Source of the DNA: an uncultured beta proteobacterium
GTDB taxonomy: Bacteria; Pseudomonadota; Gammaproteobacteria; Burkholderiales; SG8-39
NCBI GenBank assembly: GCA_902826155.1
Contig: CADEDU010000003.1
Span: 87,433 to 151,432, forward strand
Length of the DNA: 64,000 nt
Direction: 5' to 3'
The notes under the pieces were generated by a model. The model did no database searches and was not told the DNA's origin. It saw nothing but the letters and a program-made list of their open reading frames with translations. Position numbers and translations under genes: made by a program. Shown one piece after another: positions 45,269-52,815 of this stretch; within the stretch, counting starts at the first letter, position 1; every line of letters begins with the position of its first letter.

Positions 45269-46237
45269 TCAGTCCGCCTTGATCCTCGCGTCGCGCACCA
45301 GCTTCCCCCACCGCGCGAGTTCGCTCTTCACGTGCAGCGCGAACTGATCGGGGCCGAGTTCGCCCGGCTCCATACCCAAAGTCTGCAGGCGCGCGCGAAA
45401 GTCGGGCTCGGCGACGATCCTCACAATCTCCGCGTGCAGTCGCGCGACGATGTCTCGCGGTGTTCCGGCCGGCACGACGATCCCTTGCCAGTCACTCACA
45501 TCCACCGCGTAGCCTAGCTCGGTCAGCGTCGGCAGCTCCGGAAGTGCGGCAAGCCGCCGCGGCGCGGAGGTGGCGAGCGGGCGTACCTTCCCTGACTGTA
45601 CGTGCGAGGCGACCACCCCTGGCGAAGCCAGATAGAGATCGACATCGCCCGCGAGCAGCGCGGCAACGGCCGGCGCCACGCCCTTGTATGGGATGTGCGT
45701 GAGCTCGATGCCGGCGGCGCGCTTGAAGAATTCCGCAGCCAGATGCGGAGGCGTGGCGTTGCCCGGCGATGAGTACTTCAATCCTCCCGGCTTGGCTCGC
45801 GCGGCGTCGATCAACTCGCCGATCGAGCGGACCGTGGAAGCGGCGGGCACCACCAGGATGTTGTAGTTCCGTGCGATCAAAGTGACCGGCACGAGATCGC
45901 GCTCGATGTCGTACGGCATCTGTGCGATCAGGCTCGGTGCCACGATATAAGGCACCGTCAATATCCCGAGGGTATAGCCGTTGGGGGTCGACTTCGCCAC
46001 CGCACCCAGCCCAATCGTGCCGATCGCGCCGGGCCGGTTTTCCACCACCACTGGTTGTGCGAGCGCGCGACCCAGCCGCTCGCCGATCAGGCGCGAGATC
46101 ACATCCGGCACCGTTCCCGGGGCAGCGGGAGCGATCAGCTTGATCGGCCGGTCGGGGTAGGTGTTCGCGCCGGAGGATGCGGGCAACGCGATGGCTGCCA
46201 GGGCCAGAACGCAAAGCAGTGCAGCTCGAGAGCGCAT
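45269..46237 (-). CDS. Bug family (TctC-like) substrate-binding protein, divergent from a LysR gene
   Basis: The 322-residue periplasmic protein starts at 46237 (MRSRAALLCVLALAAIALP), preceded by a ggag site; the signal is cleaved near SSGAN. Bug features are TYPDRPIKLIAPAAPGTVPD, VVENRPGAIGTIGL and the C-terminal ELARWGKLVRDARIKAD. Divergent placement from the LysR gene at 46405 with a T-N11-A dyad between them suggests regulation by that LysR protein. No membrane subunits are nearby; the ligand is unknown. Confidence 0.93.
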   Translation of the reverse strand: MRSRAALLCVLALAAIALPASSGANTYPDRPIKLIAPAAPGTVPDVISRLIGERLGRALAQPVVVENRPGAIGTIGLGAVAKSTPNGYTLGILTVPYIVAPSLIAQMPYDIERDLVPVTLIARNYNILVVPAASTVRSIGELIDAARAKPGGLKYSSPGNATPPHLAAEFFKRAAGIELTHIPYKGVAPAVAALLAGDVDLYLASPGVVASHVQSGKVRPLATSAPRRLAALPELPTLTELGYAVDVSDWQGIVVPAGTPRDIVARLHAEIVRIVAEPDFRARLQTLGMEPGELGPDQFALHVKSELARWGKLVRDARIKAD

Positions 46238-46349
46238 GGAGAGACTCCGCAACGATTGATTGGTTCGACGACAGCTTCGGCGGGTAGGACCGCGACGAGT
46301 CTGCCAGCCGATGCGCACACGGCAAACCGGATCGCCGCTAACCTGGACA

Positions 46350-46364
46350 GTAAGAATCGCTTAC
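46350..46364. promoter_or_regulatory. LysR-type operator candidate (T-N11-A dyad)
   Basis: GTAAGAATCGCTTAC is a perfect 5-bp-arm inverted repeat containing the LysR box TAAGAATCGCTTA (T-N11-A, 46351-46363). It lies 41 bp before the LysR start and 113 bp before the divergent Bug start, in the 167-bp shared gap. Confidence 0.55.
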
Positions 46365-46404
46365 GGTAGCGACTTCACCTCTCCCACCGCTGGAGATACG
46401 CAGC

Positions 46405-47406
46405 ATGGACAAACTACGCGCGCTTCAATACTTCAATCAAGCAGCCGAAACCGGCAGCTTCGCGGCGGCAGCTCGTCACTTTCAGGTCAGTGCGCCAGCG
46501 GTGGTGCAGCTGGTCGGGGCGCTCGAGCGATCTCTTGGCAGTGCGCTGTTTCATCGGACCCGGCAGGGGCTCGCCCTCACCGCCGACGGCGAACGCTACT
46601 ACCGGGTGACGCGGCATATCACCGCCGAACTGCGCGACGTGGAGCAACGCATGGGACCGCGCACCGCCCGCCCGCGCGGCACGCTTACTGTCGGCCTGCG
46701 CGCCTCGGTCGGCATGTATTGCGTGCTGCCGCGCCTGGCGCGTTTCGTTGCGCGCTATCCAGACATCGAGATCGTGCTGCGGCCGTGCTTCACCGCGCAG
46801 GACATCGACGACAGGCAGCTCGACCTGGCGGTGCTCGCCGGCTGGCCGCCCGATCGCGACTTCGTGGTGAAGCCCCTCGCACAGACCCGGCTCGTTGTTT
46901 GCGCCTCGCCAGACTACTGGGCCCGTGTGGGCGAGCCGCACGACCCGGCCGATCTGCGCGATCACGACTGCCTCATCGTGCGCAGTTCAGGCGGCACGCT
47001 GATCGATCGCTGGATCTTCGCGCGCGACGACGAACGGCGCACCGTCGACGTCAACGTGCGAGTCGTCGGCGACGATCTCGCCTGGATCGGCGAGGCCGCC
47101 GCTGCCGGCGTGGGCGTGCTGCGCGTCATCGACTTGACCTTGCCGGCCTACGTCGCGACCGGACGACTCGTACCGGTGCTCACCGATTGGGAGGCACTCG
47201 AAGCGCCGATGATTTTCGCCGCCTATCCGCCGGCGCAACGTCGCTCGCGGCTGGTGCGGGTGTTCCTGGATTTTCTGATCGAGGTGTTCGAGGAGATCGA
47301 ACGCGAGCGAACCGCGGCGCTGGGCGGCTCGATTCCGCGCGCGCCACGACCGGAGTGGTTCGGACGAACACATGGACGCCAGTCGGCGTTCGGTGGGCGC
47401 GGGTGA
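46405..47406 (+). CDS. LysR family transcriptional regulator
   Basis: The 333-residue regulator has a winged helix-turn-helix at residues 1-60: MDKLRALQYFNQAAETGSFA, ARHFQVSAPAVVQLVGALER, LGSALFHRT. An effector domain follows from about 90 (GTLTVGLRASVGMYCVLPR). It is divergent from a Bug gene and convergent, 12 bp apart, with a LysR paralogue of identical length. It likely controls the adjacent Bug gene and itself; the inducer is unknown. Confidence 0.94.
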   Translation: MDKLRALQYFNQAAETGSFAAAARHFQVSAPAVVQLVGALERSLGSALFHRTRQGLALTADGERYYRVTRHITAELRDVEQRMGPRTARPRGTLTVGLRASVGMYCVLPRLARFVARYPDIEIVLRPCFTAQDIDDRQLDLAVLAGWPPDRDFVVKPLAQTRLVVCASPDYWARVGEPHDPADLRDHDCLIVRSSGGTLIDRWIFARDDERRTVDVNVRVVGDDLAWIGEAAAAGVGVLRVIDLTLPAYVATGRLVPVLTDWEALEAPMIFAAYPPAQRRSRLVRVFLDFLIEVFEEIERERTAALGGSIPRAPRPEWFGRTHGRQSAFGGRG

Positions 47407-47418
47407 GCTCCGCTATCG

Positions 47419-48420
47419 CTACGACCGACCACGTGCAATTGCCATCGATGAGCGCCTGTAACGCGAGTGCAGCCAGTCCGGACGCGTGGTCGCAAGCAGT
47501 TGCCGGCCTCGCGCGGCTTCGATGTCGCGAAACACAGCGACCACAAACTCCAGGAACAGGCGTACCCGCGGAATGCGTCGCACGCTTGGGCGGTAGAGCA
47601 GGTTGACCGGTGGGACCTCGGTACCCTCCCAATCGGTCAACGCGGGCACCAGCGCCCCAGTGTGCAGATCGTGGTCATCGGCGAAGTCGATGAAGCGCCC
47701 GACGCCGCCACCGCCACGGACTGCGGCGACTGCGGCTTCGCGGCCAGCGTTGCTGGTCACCATCCAGGGCTTGACCGTCACCGAAGCGCGCTCTTCCCCG
47801 CGCACGAACGGCCAGAGATCCATCACGATTCCATCGACGCTGCGAAACAGCACGCAATCATGATTCTCCAGATCGCGTGGATGCTCCGGCATCCCTCGTG
47901 CCGCCCAGTATTCGGGCGCGGCGCAGACTCGATACCGCCCGGTCGATATCCGCCGATGCACCAGATCACCCGGCTTCGGCCAACCGAGCACGAGGAACAC
48001 GTCGACGCCATCCATCTGCTCGTCCGCGAAGCGGGTGAAGTCGCGCACATCCAATTGAATGTCGGGGTGCAGCGCGTGCCAGCGCGGGAGTGCAGGCGCA
48101 ATGCACCGCTGGGCAAGCACGGGCTGTATGCCAACGACGATGTCGCCACGCGCGCGCGTGGTCGAGGCGCTGATCTGCTCGTCGGCTTCACGCAGCTGCG
48201 CGAGCAGCGGCTGGCACGCGTCGAGATACGCCTCGCCGCTCGCGGTGAGAGCCAGCCCGTGCGACTTGCGCTCGAACAGGCGCACACCCAGCGAACGCTC
48301 CAGCGATGTAACGAGCTTGGCCACCGCAGGTACGCTGACTTCGAGCTCGCGCGCAGCACCTGACAGACTGCGGGCGTGTGCTGCGGCGACGAAGTATTCG
48401 AGGGCACGAAGCTTGTCCAT
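47419..48420 (-). CDS. LysR family transcriptional regulator (paralogue of the convergent gene)
   Basis: The 333-residue protein begins MDKLRALEYFVAAAHARSLS and has the recognition helix region LEVSVPAVAKLVTSLERSLG. The effector domain includes IVVGIQPVLAQRCIAPALPR and YRVCAAPEYWAARG. Start motif, length and end position mirror the gene at 46405-47406, tail to tail. It is divergent from the Bug gene at 48554, forming the second half of an inverted duplicate unit. Confidence 0.94.
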   Translation of the reverse strand: MDKLRALEYFVAAAHARSLSGAARELEVSVPAVAKLVTSLERSLGVRLFERKSHGLALTASGEAYLDACQPLLAQLREADEQISASTTRARGDIVVGIQPVLAQRCIAPALPRWHALHPDIQLDVRDFTRFADEQMDGVDVFLVLGWPKPGDLVHRRISTGRYRVCAAPEYWAARGMPEHPRDLENHDCVLFRSVDGIVMDLWPFVRGEERASVTVKPWMVTSNAGREAAVAAVRGGGGVGRFIDFADDHDLHTGALVPALTDWEGTEVPPVNLLYRPSVRRIPRVRLFLEFVVAVFRDIEAARGRQLLATTRPDWLHSRYRRSSMAIARGRS

Positions 48421-48450
48421 GGGTCGCTCCTGTTCAGTGCGGCGCTCAGG

Positions 48451-48466
48451 TTAAACCGAAAGTTAA
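48451..48466. promoter_or_regulatory. Dyad in the LysR/Bug divergent gap, operator candidate
   Basis: TTAAACCGAAAGTTAA is an imperfect inverted repeat with TTAA arms, 30 bp before the LysR start (48420) and about 88 bp before the Bug ATG. The spacing between T and A is 12 rather than 11, so it is a looser LysR-box candidate than the one at 46350. Confidence 0.4.
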
Positions 48467-48553
48467 CGATCGGTTCAGCCCGAGAGCGTATTCCGGAGCC
48501 GCAGGTGCAGGTCTAGAGTGGCTTCGTCGAAATCAGATCCGAGGACTCGCACG

Positions 48554-49546
48554 ATGAACACAACTACGCTGAACGCAAGGATCACTGGAGCGCTTGCGCT
48601 CGCCGTCTCCGTTCTTGCATCCACGCAGCCGATGGCGCAGGGTGACGCATATCCCGCGAAACCGGTGCGACTCATCGTTCCTGGCCCACCAGCCAGCGTG
48701 ACCGATGTGCGCGCGCGCTGGATCGTCGAGAAGATCGCCGCTTCGTTCGGCCAGCCGATCATCGTCGAGAACCGCGCCGGCGCGGGTGGTGTGATCGCTA
48801 CCGAGGCGGTCGCCAAGAGTGCGCCCGACGGTTACACGATCGCGCTCATTCACCAAGGCACGGTCGCGATCAATCCGCACATGTATCCGCGCCTGCCCTA
48901 CGACCCGCTGGTCGACTTTGCGCCGATCACGGTCATCGCGCGCAATCCGCTGGTCCTCGCGGTGCATCCGGGCGTGCCGGCGCAATCGATCGCCGAACTC
49001 GTCAAACTCGCCCGCGACAAGCCGGGTCTGCTTAACTTCGGCTCACCGGGGACCGGTACGCCCCCGCATCTTGCCGGCGAGCTGTTCAAGCGCATGGCGG
49101 GAATCGACGTGGTTCATGTGCCGTTCAAGGGCGGCGCACCGGCGCTGGCCGAGTTGATCGCCGGGCGCCTCAGCTTCACGGTCGAAGGGCCGGCTATCCA
49201 GCTCCAGCAGGTGAAGAGCGGCCGGTTGCGCGCACTCGCGATCACCAGTTCCGAGCGAGTTGCCTCGTTGCCCGACATCCCTACCGTCGCCGAAGCGGGC
49301 GTGCCGGGCTTCGAGTACACCGCCTGGTCGGGCCTCGCCGCACCCGCCGGTACGCCGCGCGCGGTCATCGCCAAGTGGCATGGTGACATTGCCCGAGCGC
49401 TCGACACGCCCGAGTCGCGCGCGTTCCTGGCCGAACAAGGCGCCGAAGGCGGGAGCCGATCGCCGGAGGAGTTCGCGGCATTCATCCGCGCCGAGCACGC
49501 CAAGTGGGGCAAGGTCGTGCGCGAGGCGGGGATCAAGGCGGAGTGA
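48554..49546 (+). CDS. Bug family (TctC-like) substrate-binding protein, divergent from a LysR gene
   Basis: The 330-residue protein starts at 48554 after a gagga site, with a signal peptide ending near QPMAQ. Signature segments are AYPAKPVRLIVPGPPASVTD, IVENRAGAGGVIATEAVAKS and the C-terminal HAKWGKVVREAGIKAE. It closely parallels the Bug gene at 45269-46237 in position relative to its LysR gene. It ends 172 bp before the AbrB-Doc module. Confidence 0.93.
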   Translation: MNTTTLNARITGALALAVSVLASTQPMAQGDAYPAKPVRLIVPGPPASVTDVRARWIVEKIAASFGQPIIVENRAGAGGVIATEAVAKSAPDGYTIALIHQGTVAINPHMYPRLPYDPLVDFAPITVIARNPLVLAVHPGVPAQSIAELVKLARDKPGLLNFGSPGTGTPPHLAGELFKRMAGIDVVHVPFKGGAPALAELIAGRLSFTVEGPAIQLQQVKSGRLRALAITSSERVASLPDIPTVAEAGVPGFEYTAWSGLAAPAGTPRAVIAKWHGDIARALDTPESRAFLAEQGAEGGSRSPEEFAAFIRAEHAKWGKVVREAGIKAE

Positions 49547-49662
49547 ACGACACGATTGAATCGCAGAACTCGAACGTCGCGCGGCTGACCGAAGTCGTTC
49601 GAGGCCTTGGCGAGAACAGGTCGTAGATGCGCAGGGTGCACAGCCAACATCGACATAAGTCC

Positions 49663-49706
49663 TTGATGATGTTGGTTGTTCCATCTAGTATTACGGGTGT
49701 TATAAC
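49663..49706 (+). promoter_or_regulatory. Promoter and palindrome of the AbrB-Doc toxin-antitoxin module
   Basis: TTGATG (49663-49668), 17 bp, TAGTAT (49686-49691) forms a good promoter. The palindrome GTTATAAC (49699-49706) lies between it and the antitoxin ATG at 49719 and could be an autoregulation site of the AbrB-type antitoxin. Confidence 0.55.
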
Positions 49707-49718
49707 GCGGAGCGCGCT

Positions 49719-49943
49719 ATGCATACCCTCAAACTCACGCAGATCGGCAACTCCATCGGCGTCATCCTCCCGAAGGAGGTAATCGCACGATTGAAACTCG
49801 AAAAGGGCGACAGCTTGTTCATCACCGAAACGCCCGATGGCTATGCGATCACCCCGTACGATCCGGCGGTCGAAGAGCAACTGAAGGCGGGCCGCGAGTT
49901 CATGCGCGAGTACCGCGACACTTTCCACCAGCTCGCGAAATGA
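49719..49943 (+). CDS. AbrB/MazE-type antitoxin of a Doc module
   Basis: The 74-residue protein has a swapped-hairpin AbrB DNA-binding domain: LTQIGNSIGVILPKEVIARL and KLEKGDSLFI, then a C-terminal acidic helix (about 50-74) suited to neutralise the toxin. Its stop overlaps the toxin start by 4 bases (ATGA). Doc is classically paired with Phd; here the antitoxin is of the AbrB fold instead. It is expected to repress its own promoter. Confidence 0.9.
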   Translation: MHTLKLTQIGNSIGVILPKEVIARLKLEKGDSLFITETPDGYAITPYDPAVEEQLKAGREFMREYRDTFHQLAK

Positions 49944-50323
49944 GTTGGCGGTGGATCGATAAACGCGCGTTGCTGTTGTTGCACGCCGAGAGCCTTGCCG
50001 AGCACGGCGGAGCGGCAGGGCTGCGTGACGAAGGGTTGCTCGATTCTGCGCTTGCGCGCCCGATGAATCTGGCGGCTTACGGTTCGCCCGACCACGCCGA
50101 CCTCGCTGCTTCCTATGCGTTCGGCTTGGCGAAAAATCATCCGTTCGTCGACGGCAACAAGCGCGCCGCCTTCCTGGGAGCCGGTCTGTTCCTCGCGCTC
50201 AACGGCTTTCGAATTACGGCAACGCAGGTCGATGCGACGCGTGCGATCCTCTCGCTTGCAGCCGGGGAAACTTCCGAGGCCGATCTCGCGCGCTGGCTAC
50301 GCGACCATTCGGCTCGGCGATAG
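49940..50323 (+). CDS. doc: Doc (death-on-curing) Fic-fold toxin
   Basis: The 127-residue toxin has the Fic/Doc motif HPFVDGNKR at residues 67-75 and the N-terminal GLRDEGLLDSALARP typical of Doc. Doc phosphorylates EF-Tu in known systems. It overlaps the AbrB-type antitoxin gene and is followed by a convergent LysR gene 43 bp away. All motif residues are present, so it should be active. Confidence 0.93.
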   Translation: MSWRWIDKRALLLLHAESLAEHGGAAGLRDEGLLDSALARPMNLAAYGSPDHADLAASYAFGLAKNHPFVDGNKRAAFLGAGLFLALNGFRITATQVDATRAILSLAAGETSEADLARWLRDHSARR

Positions 50324-50366
50324 CGCCTTCACCGCACAACGCCGTCGCACCACCGCACCGCCGCGA

Positions 50367-51371
50367 TCAATTCCCGATCACGCGCTTGCCTGCCAGAAAC
50401 TCCCGCGCAAAGGTCTCTTCGCGTTGCGCTTCGATACGTAGCCAGTCGACGAATGCGTTCGCGTCCGGGTCGTTCTTGCAGCGCGTCGAGCGGATCAGGT
50501 ACCACGCGCGGGTCGATAGCGTGACCTCGGGCAGCGGCGCCACCAACAAGCCCTGACGCAATCGATCGTTCACCCCGGACGTGCGCCCCAGGCATACGCC
50601 CTGACCCTGCGCGGCCAGCGCGAAGATCAGCGACCAGTCGGGCACGCGCCGCCAACTCGCCGGTGCAACCTGCTCGACTCCGGAGCGCTCGCACCATACC
50701 GCCCAGTTACCATCCAGCCCGGACATCCCGTCGTCGTGGTCGAGCAAGGTGTGGTGCGCGAGATCGCGCAGCGCCCGGATCGGCCGCAGAGGATCATCTG
50801 CGAGTGACCCGGCGCAGCAGGGAAACACATACTCGGTGATGAACCGCTCGTAGCGGCCATCGGCCTCGGTGCGCGGCAGCAGCCGAATACCGATGTCGAT
50901 GTCGGTTGCATCGATATCGTCGACGCCGCGGCGATCAGCAGGTGTGCCGGTGCGTGGCGCGGGCGTGATACGCAGGTCGATTTCGGGATGCTGGCCCGCG
51001 TAGTCGGCGACGCGACCCCACAGCCAGTCCGACATCATCGATCGGCTCGTCGTCACGACGAATGAACGACGCTGTCGCACGCCGGTGATCTGCCCGATGC
51101 TCCGGCGCATCGTGGCCAGCGCGTCGGCCACGTCTTTCTGCAGCAAGAGTCCGGCTTGTGTCAGCCGCAGCGCGTTCTTGTTCGCGCGGTCGAACAGGCG
51201 TGTACCCAACCGTTCTTCGAGTGAACGGATCTCGCGACTGACTGCCGATTGCGTGAGATGCAGTTCCCGCGCCGCGCGGGTGAAGTTCAGCAGCCGTGCG
51301 GCGGCCTCGAAACCGCGCAGCGCCTCCAGAGGTATGCCGCGCAGCGGATCGGGGTCATGCGAATTGCTCAT
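50367..51371 (-). CDS. LysR family transcriptional regulator (GcvA-like)
   Basis: I start the 334-residue protein at 51371 (MSNSHDPDPLRGIPLEAL). The helix-turn-helix covers residues about 14-72: FEAAARLLNFTRAARELHL and TQSAVSREIRSLEERLG, as in GcvA-type LysR proteins. The effector domain follows with SMMSDWLWGRVADYAG and PEIDLRITPAP. Its start and 5' leader are duplicated at 52712-52780. The target is unknown; it faces the three small membrane-protein genes. Confidence 0.93.
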   Translation of the reverse strand: MSNSHDPDPLRGIPLEALRGFEAAARLLNFTRAARELHLTQSAVSREIRSLEERLGTRLFDRANKNALRLTQAGLLLQKDVADALATMRRSIGQITGVRQRRSFVVTTSRSMMSDWLWGRVADYAGQHPEIDLRITPAPRTGTPADRRGVDDIDATDIDIGIRLLPRTEADGRYERFITEYVFPCCAGSLADDPLRPIRALRDLAHHTLLDHDDGMSGLDGNWAVWCERSGVEQVAPASWRRVPDWSLIFALAAQGQGVCLGRTSGVNDRLRQGLLVAPLPEVTLSTRAWYLIRSTRCKNDPDANAFVDWLRIEAQREETFAREFLAGKRVIGN

Positions 51372-51424
51372 GTCGATGATGACTCCATATCGCTTGTGAG
51401 CCGCTGCACCGGCGCCGTACAAAC
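51356..51424. repeat. LysR start/leader sequence, copy 1 of a 69-bp direct duplication
   Basis: The 69 bp across the LysR start codon (51369-51371) and leader match 52712-52780 at about 61 positions, in the same orientation. The most conserved core is gctcatgtcgatgatgactc. It marks a past duplication of a LysR regulatory region. Confidence 0.8.
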
Positions 51425-51431
51425 GCTGCCC

Positions 51432-51491
51432 ATGCACTGGAACGACATCGTTGACCACGCCGCGAATCTTGTCCAGATCCCACGACGCTAA
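51432..51491 (+). pseudogene. Truncated paralogue of the 66-residue small protein gene
   Basis: A 19-residue frame MHWNDIVDHAANLVQIPRR stops at 51489-51491. It resembles the start of the small protein at 52089 (MAWNDIFDLAVAFAQIV): the WNDI, D, A and QI positions coincide, and tggaacgacatc is an exact 12-base DNA match. It lacks the transmembrane part and a ribosome site, so it looks like a duplication scar next to the duplicated LysR leader. Confidence 0.5.
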
Positions 51492-51653
51492 CGTGCGCAC
51501 GCCAAACAGGTCTTTCGAGGGGGCGTGCGGCGCGCCTACAACGTTGGACGTAGGCAATCGCAAATAGGCGAAGAGGGTGCCGATTCGTATGCGATCTGTA
51601 TGTCTGCGACTGCTAGCGTCCTGCCCGTGTGATCGCAAGGAGCCAAGCGCACG

Positions 51654-51707
51654 GCGATAACCCCGCGGTTATATCGCCGCGCGGCCCGGGGTCATAACCA
51701 GAAGTTA
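51654..51707. promoter_or_regulatory. Two dyads upstream of the small membrane-protein operon
   Basis: ATAACC-ccgc-GGTTAT (51657-51672) is a perfect 6-bp-arm inverted repeat, extended to gcgat/atcgc arms (51654-51677) with a 2-base bulge. TAACCAGAAGTTA (51695-51707) is a perfect LysR-type T-N11-A box. The gap 51372-51802 also has a hairpin gcctac/gtaggc (51534-51555) and no further gene. Confidence 0.5.
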
Positions 51708-51802
51708 ACGCCGCAGTCAGCCAATGGAGTATTCCGCCGCGCGCGGTCCAGCCCTAGATTCCGTGCGCAACGACATCACTGAATGGAACAAGGAGACCTC
51801 CC

Positions 51803-52075
51803 ATGCAATCGAGCATCGCACATCGGTTTCTGAAATCCCCGCAGAAATCATCGTGCAGGCAACGAGGATTCGCGACTGCCGCCAAAGCGCTGGTCGTGGC
51901 CCTGGGCGTGACCGGGGTCAGCCTGGTGGCGACTACGGGCTACCAGCCGCGCCATGAAGCAACTGCGACGAGCGCTGTCGCGGTGGCCGGACCCGTCGAC
52001 GCAACACAAAGCGCCTCCGACCCCGACGCCGAACTACGCGAGTGGCTGCGCGAACCCCAGCCGCCGACGTTCTGA
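51803..52075 (+). CDS. Small membrane or exported protein of unknown function (first of three)
   Basis: The 90-residue protein has a strong aaggagacc site before its ATG, so it is very likely translated. Residues 1-24 are basic, then AAKALVVALGVTGVSLVATTG is one hydrophobic helix (signal anchor or signal peptide), followed by an Ala/Thr-rich region and an acidic tail ending DAELREWLREPQPPTF. I do not recognise a family. It is 13 bp upstream of another small membrane-protein gene and faces a LysR gene. Confidence 0.65.
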   Translation: MQSSIAHRFLKSPQKSSCRQRGFATAAKALVVALGVTGVSLVATTGYQPRHEATATSAVAVAGPVDATQSASDPDAELREWLREPQPPTF

Positions 52076-52088
52076 CCAGGAGCCGACC

Positions 52089-52289
52089 ATGGCGTGGAAC
52101 GACATCTTCGATCTTGCGGTCGCGTTCGCGCAGATCGTCGCGTGCGTGTGGCTCGTGTACGGAGCGGTGCTTGCGGCAAGTGCCGCGCGCCCGATCAGCC
52201 GAGAACCCGGGCGTGGCGCCCGGCGCGCTCGTGCGAGCGTGTCCGCAGCGACACCATTGCATTCTGGAATCACGAAGGCTCAGGGATAG
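52089..52289 (+). CDS. Small single-helix membrane protein of unknown function (second of three)
   Basis: The 66-residue protein starts at an ATG after an aggag site. MAWNDIFDLAVAFAQIVACV starts an amphipathic-to-hydrophobic helix continuing WLVYGAVLAASAA, followed by a basic Arg-rich tail in the cytosol. No family is recognised. A truncated paralogue of its start lies at 51432-51491. It is cotranscribed with its two neighbours (13 bp and 6 bp gaps). Confidence 0.6.
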   Translation: MAWNDIFDLAVAFAQIVACVWLVYGAVLAASAARPISREPGRGARRARASVSAATPLHSGITKAQG

Positions 52290-52295
52290 CCGGTC

Positions 52296-52631
52296 ATGAC
52301 AGCGAGTAGCTCGCACGCCATCGGGCGCACCAAACGCGGCCGGGTCTTGCCCCGACAGCTCTACCTGCAGCTGCTCACCTGGGCGTTCACGCTCTTCAAC
52401 TCGGTGCGACTGCTTTCCTACCTGCCGACGATGTGGGCGATTCACATGAGCGCCGATTCCAGTCAGCACTCGCTATGGACCTGGTGTACGTGGCTGGGCG
52501 CGAACGCCACCATGGCCGCCTGGTTGCACGAACACAACGGACGGCGCATCGATCCCGCCGTCGCCATGAATATCGGCAACTCGGCGATGTGTCTGACGAC
52601 TGCCGTGCTCATCGCGGCATATCGGTTCTGA
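52296..52631 (+). CDS. Three-helix membrane protein resembling SemiSWEET/PQ-loop proteins (third of three)
   Basis: The 111-residue protein has three hydrophobic segments: LLTWAFTLFNSVRLLSYLPT, SLWTWCTWLGANATMAAWL and AVAMNIGNSAMCLTTAVLI. The order helix-Pro, S-L-x-x-W helix and N-containing helix resembles bacterial SemiSWEET half-transporters, though the PQ dipeptide is replaced by LPT. Its start is 6 bp after the preceding stop with a weak ribosome site, suggesting coupling. The transport role is an inference. Confidence 0.6.
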   Translation: MTASSSHAIGRTKRGRVLPRQLYLQLLTWAFTLFNSVRLLSYLPTMWAIHMSADSSQHSLWTWCTWLGANATMAAWLHEHNGRRIDPAVAMNIGNSAMCLTTAVLIAAYRF

Positions 52632-52639
52632 CGCGCTGC

Positions 52640-52727
52640 GCGAAAGTTGAATCCCTATCGGCCCCTTTGGCCGAGGCACGCGCGAACGCCTTTTCGCTCC
52701 GCGAATCAGACCATGCGCATCGCTCAT
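52640..52727 (-). pseudogene. Remnant of the 5' end of a LysR gene
   Basis: The start codon position 52725-52727 corresponds to that of the intact LysR gene in the duplicated leader. The first codons read MSDAHGLIRG versus MSNSHDPDPLRG in the intact gene, then frames shift; another frame retains a faint helix-turn-helix-like FARASAKGADRDSTFA. It is too short and broken to encode a regulator. Confidence 0.5.
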
Positions 52728-52780
52728 GTCGATGATGACTCCGTTTCGCTTGTGAGCCGCCGCGTGGGCGCCGTACAAAC
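52712..52780. repeat. LysR start/leader sequence, copy 2 of a 69-bp direct duplication
   Basis: It matches 51356-51424 at about 61 of 69 positions and ends 35 bp before the Bug ATG at 52816. Retention of this segment, while the LysR coding part decayed, suggests it still serves as the Bug gene's promoter or operator. Confidence 0.8.
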
Positions 52781-52815
52781 CGACGGTGCGGTCCATCATG
52801 CGAGGAGGGAATGTC

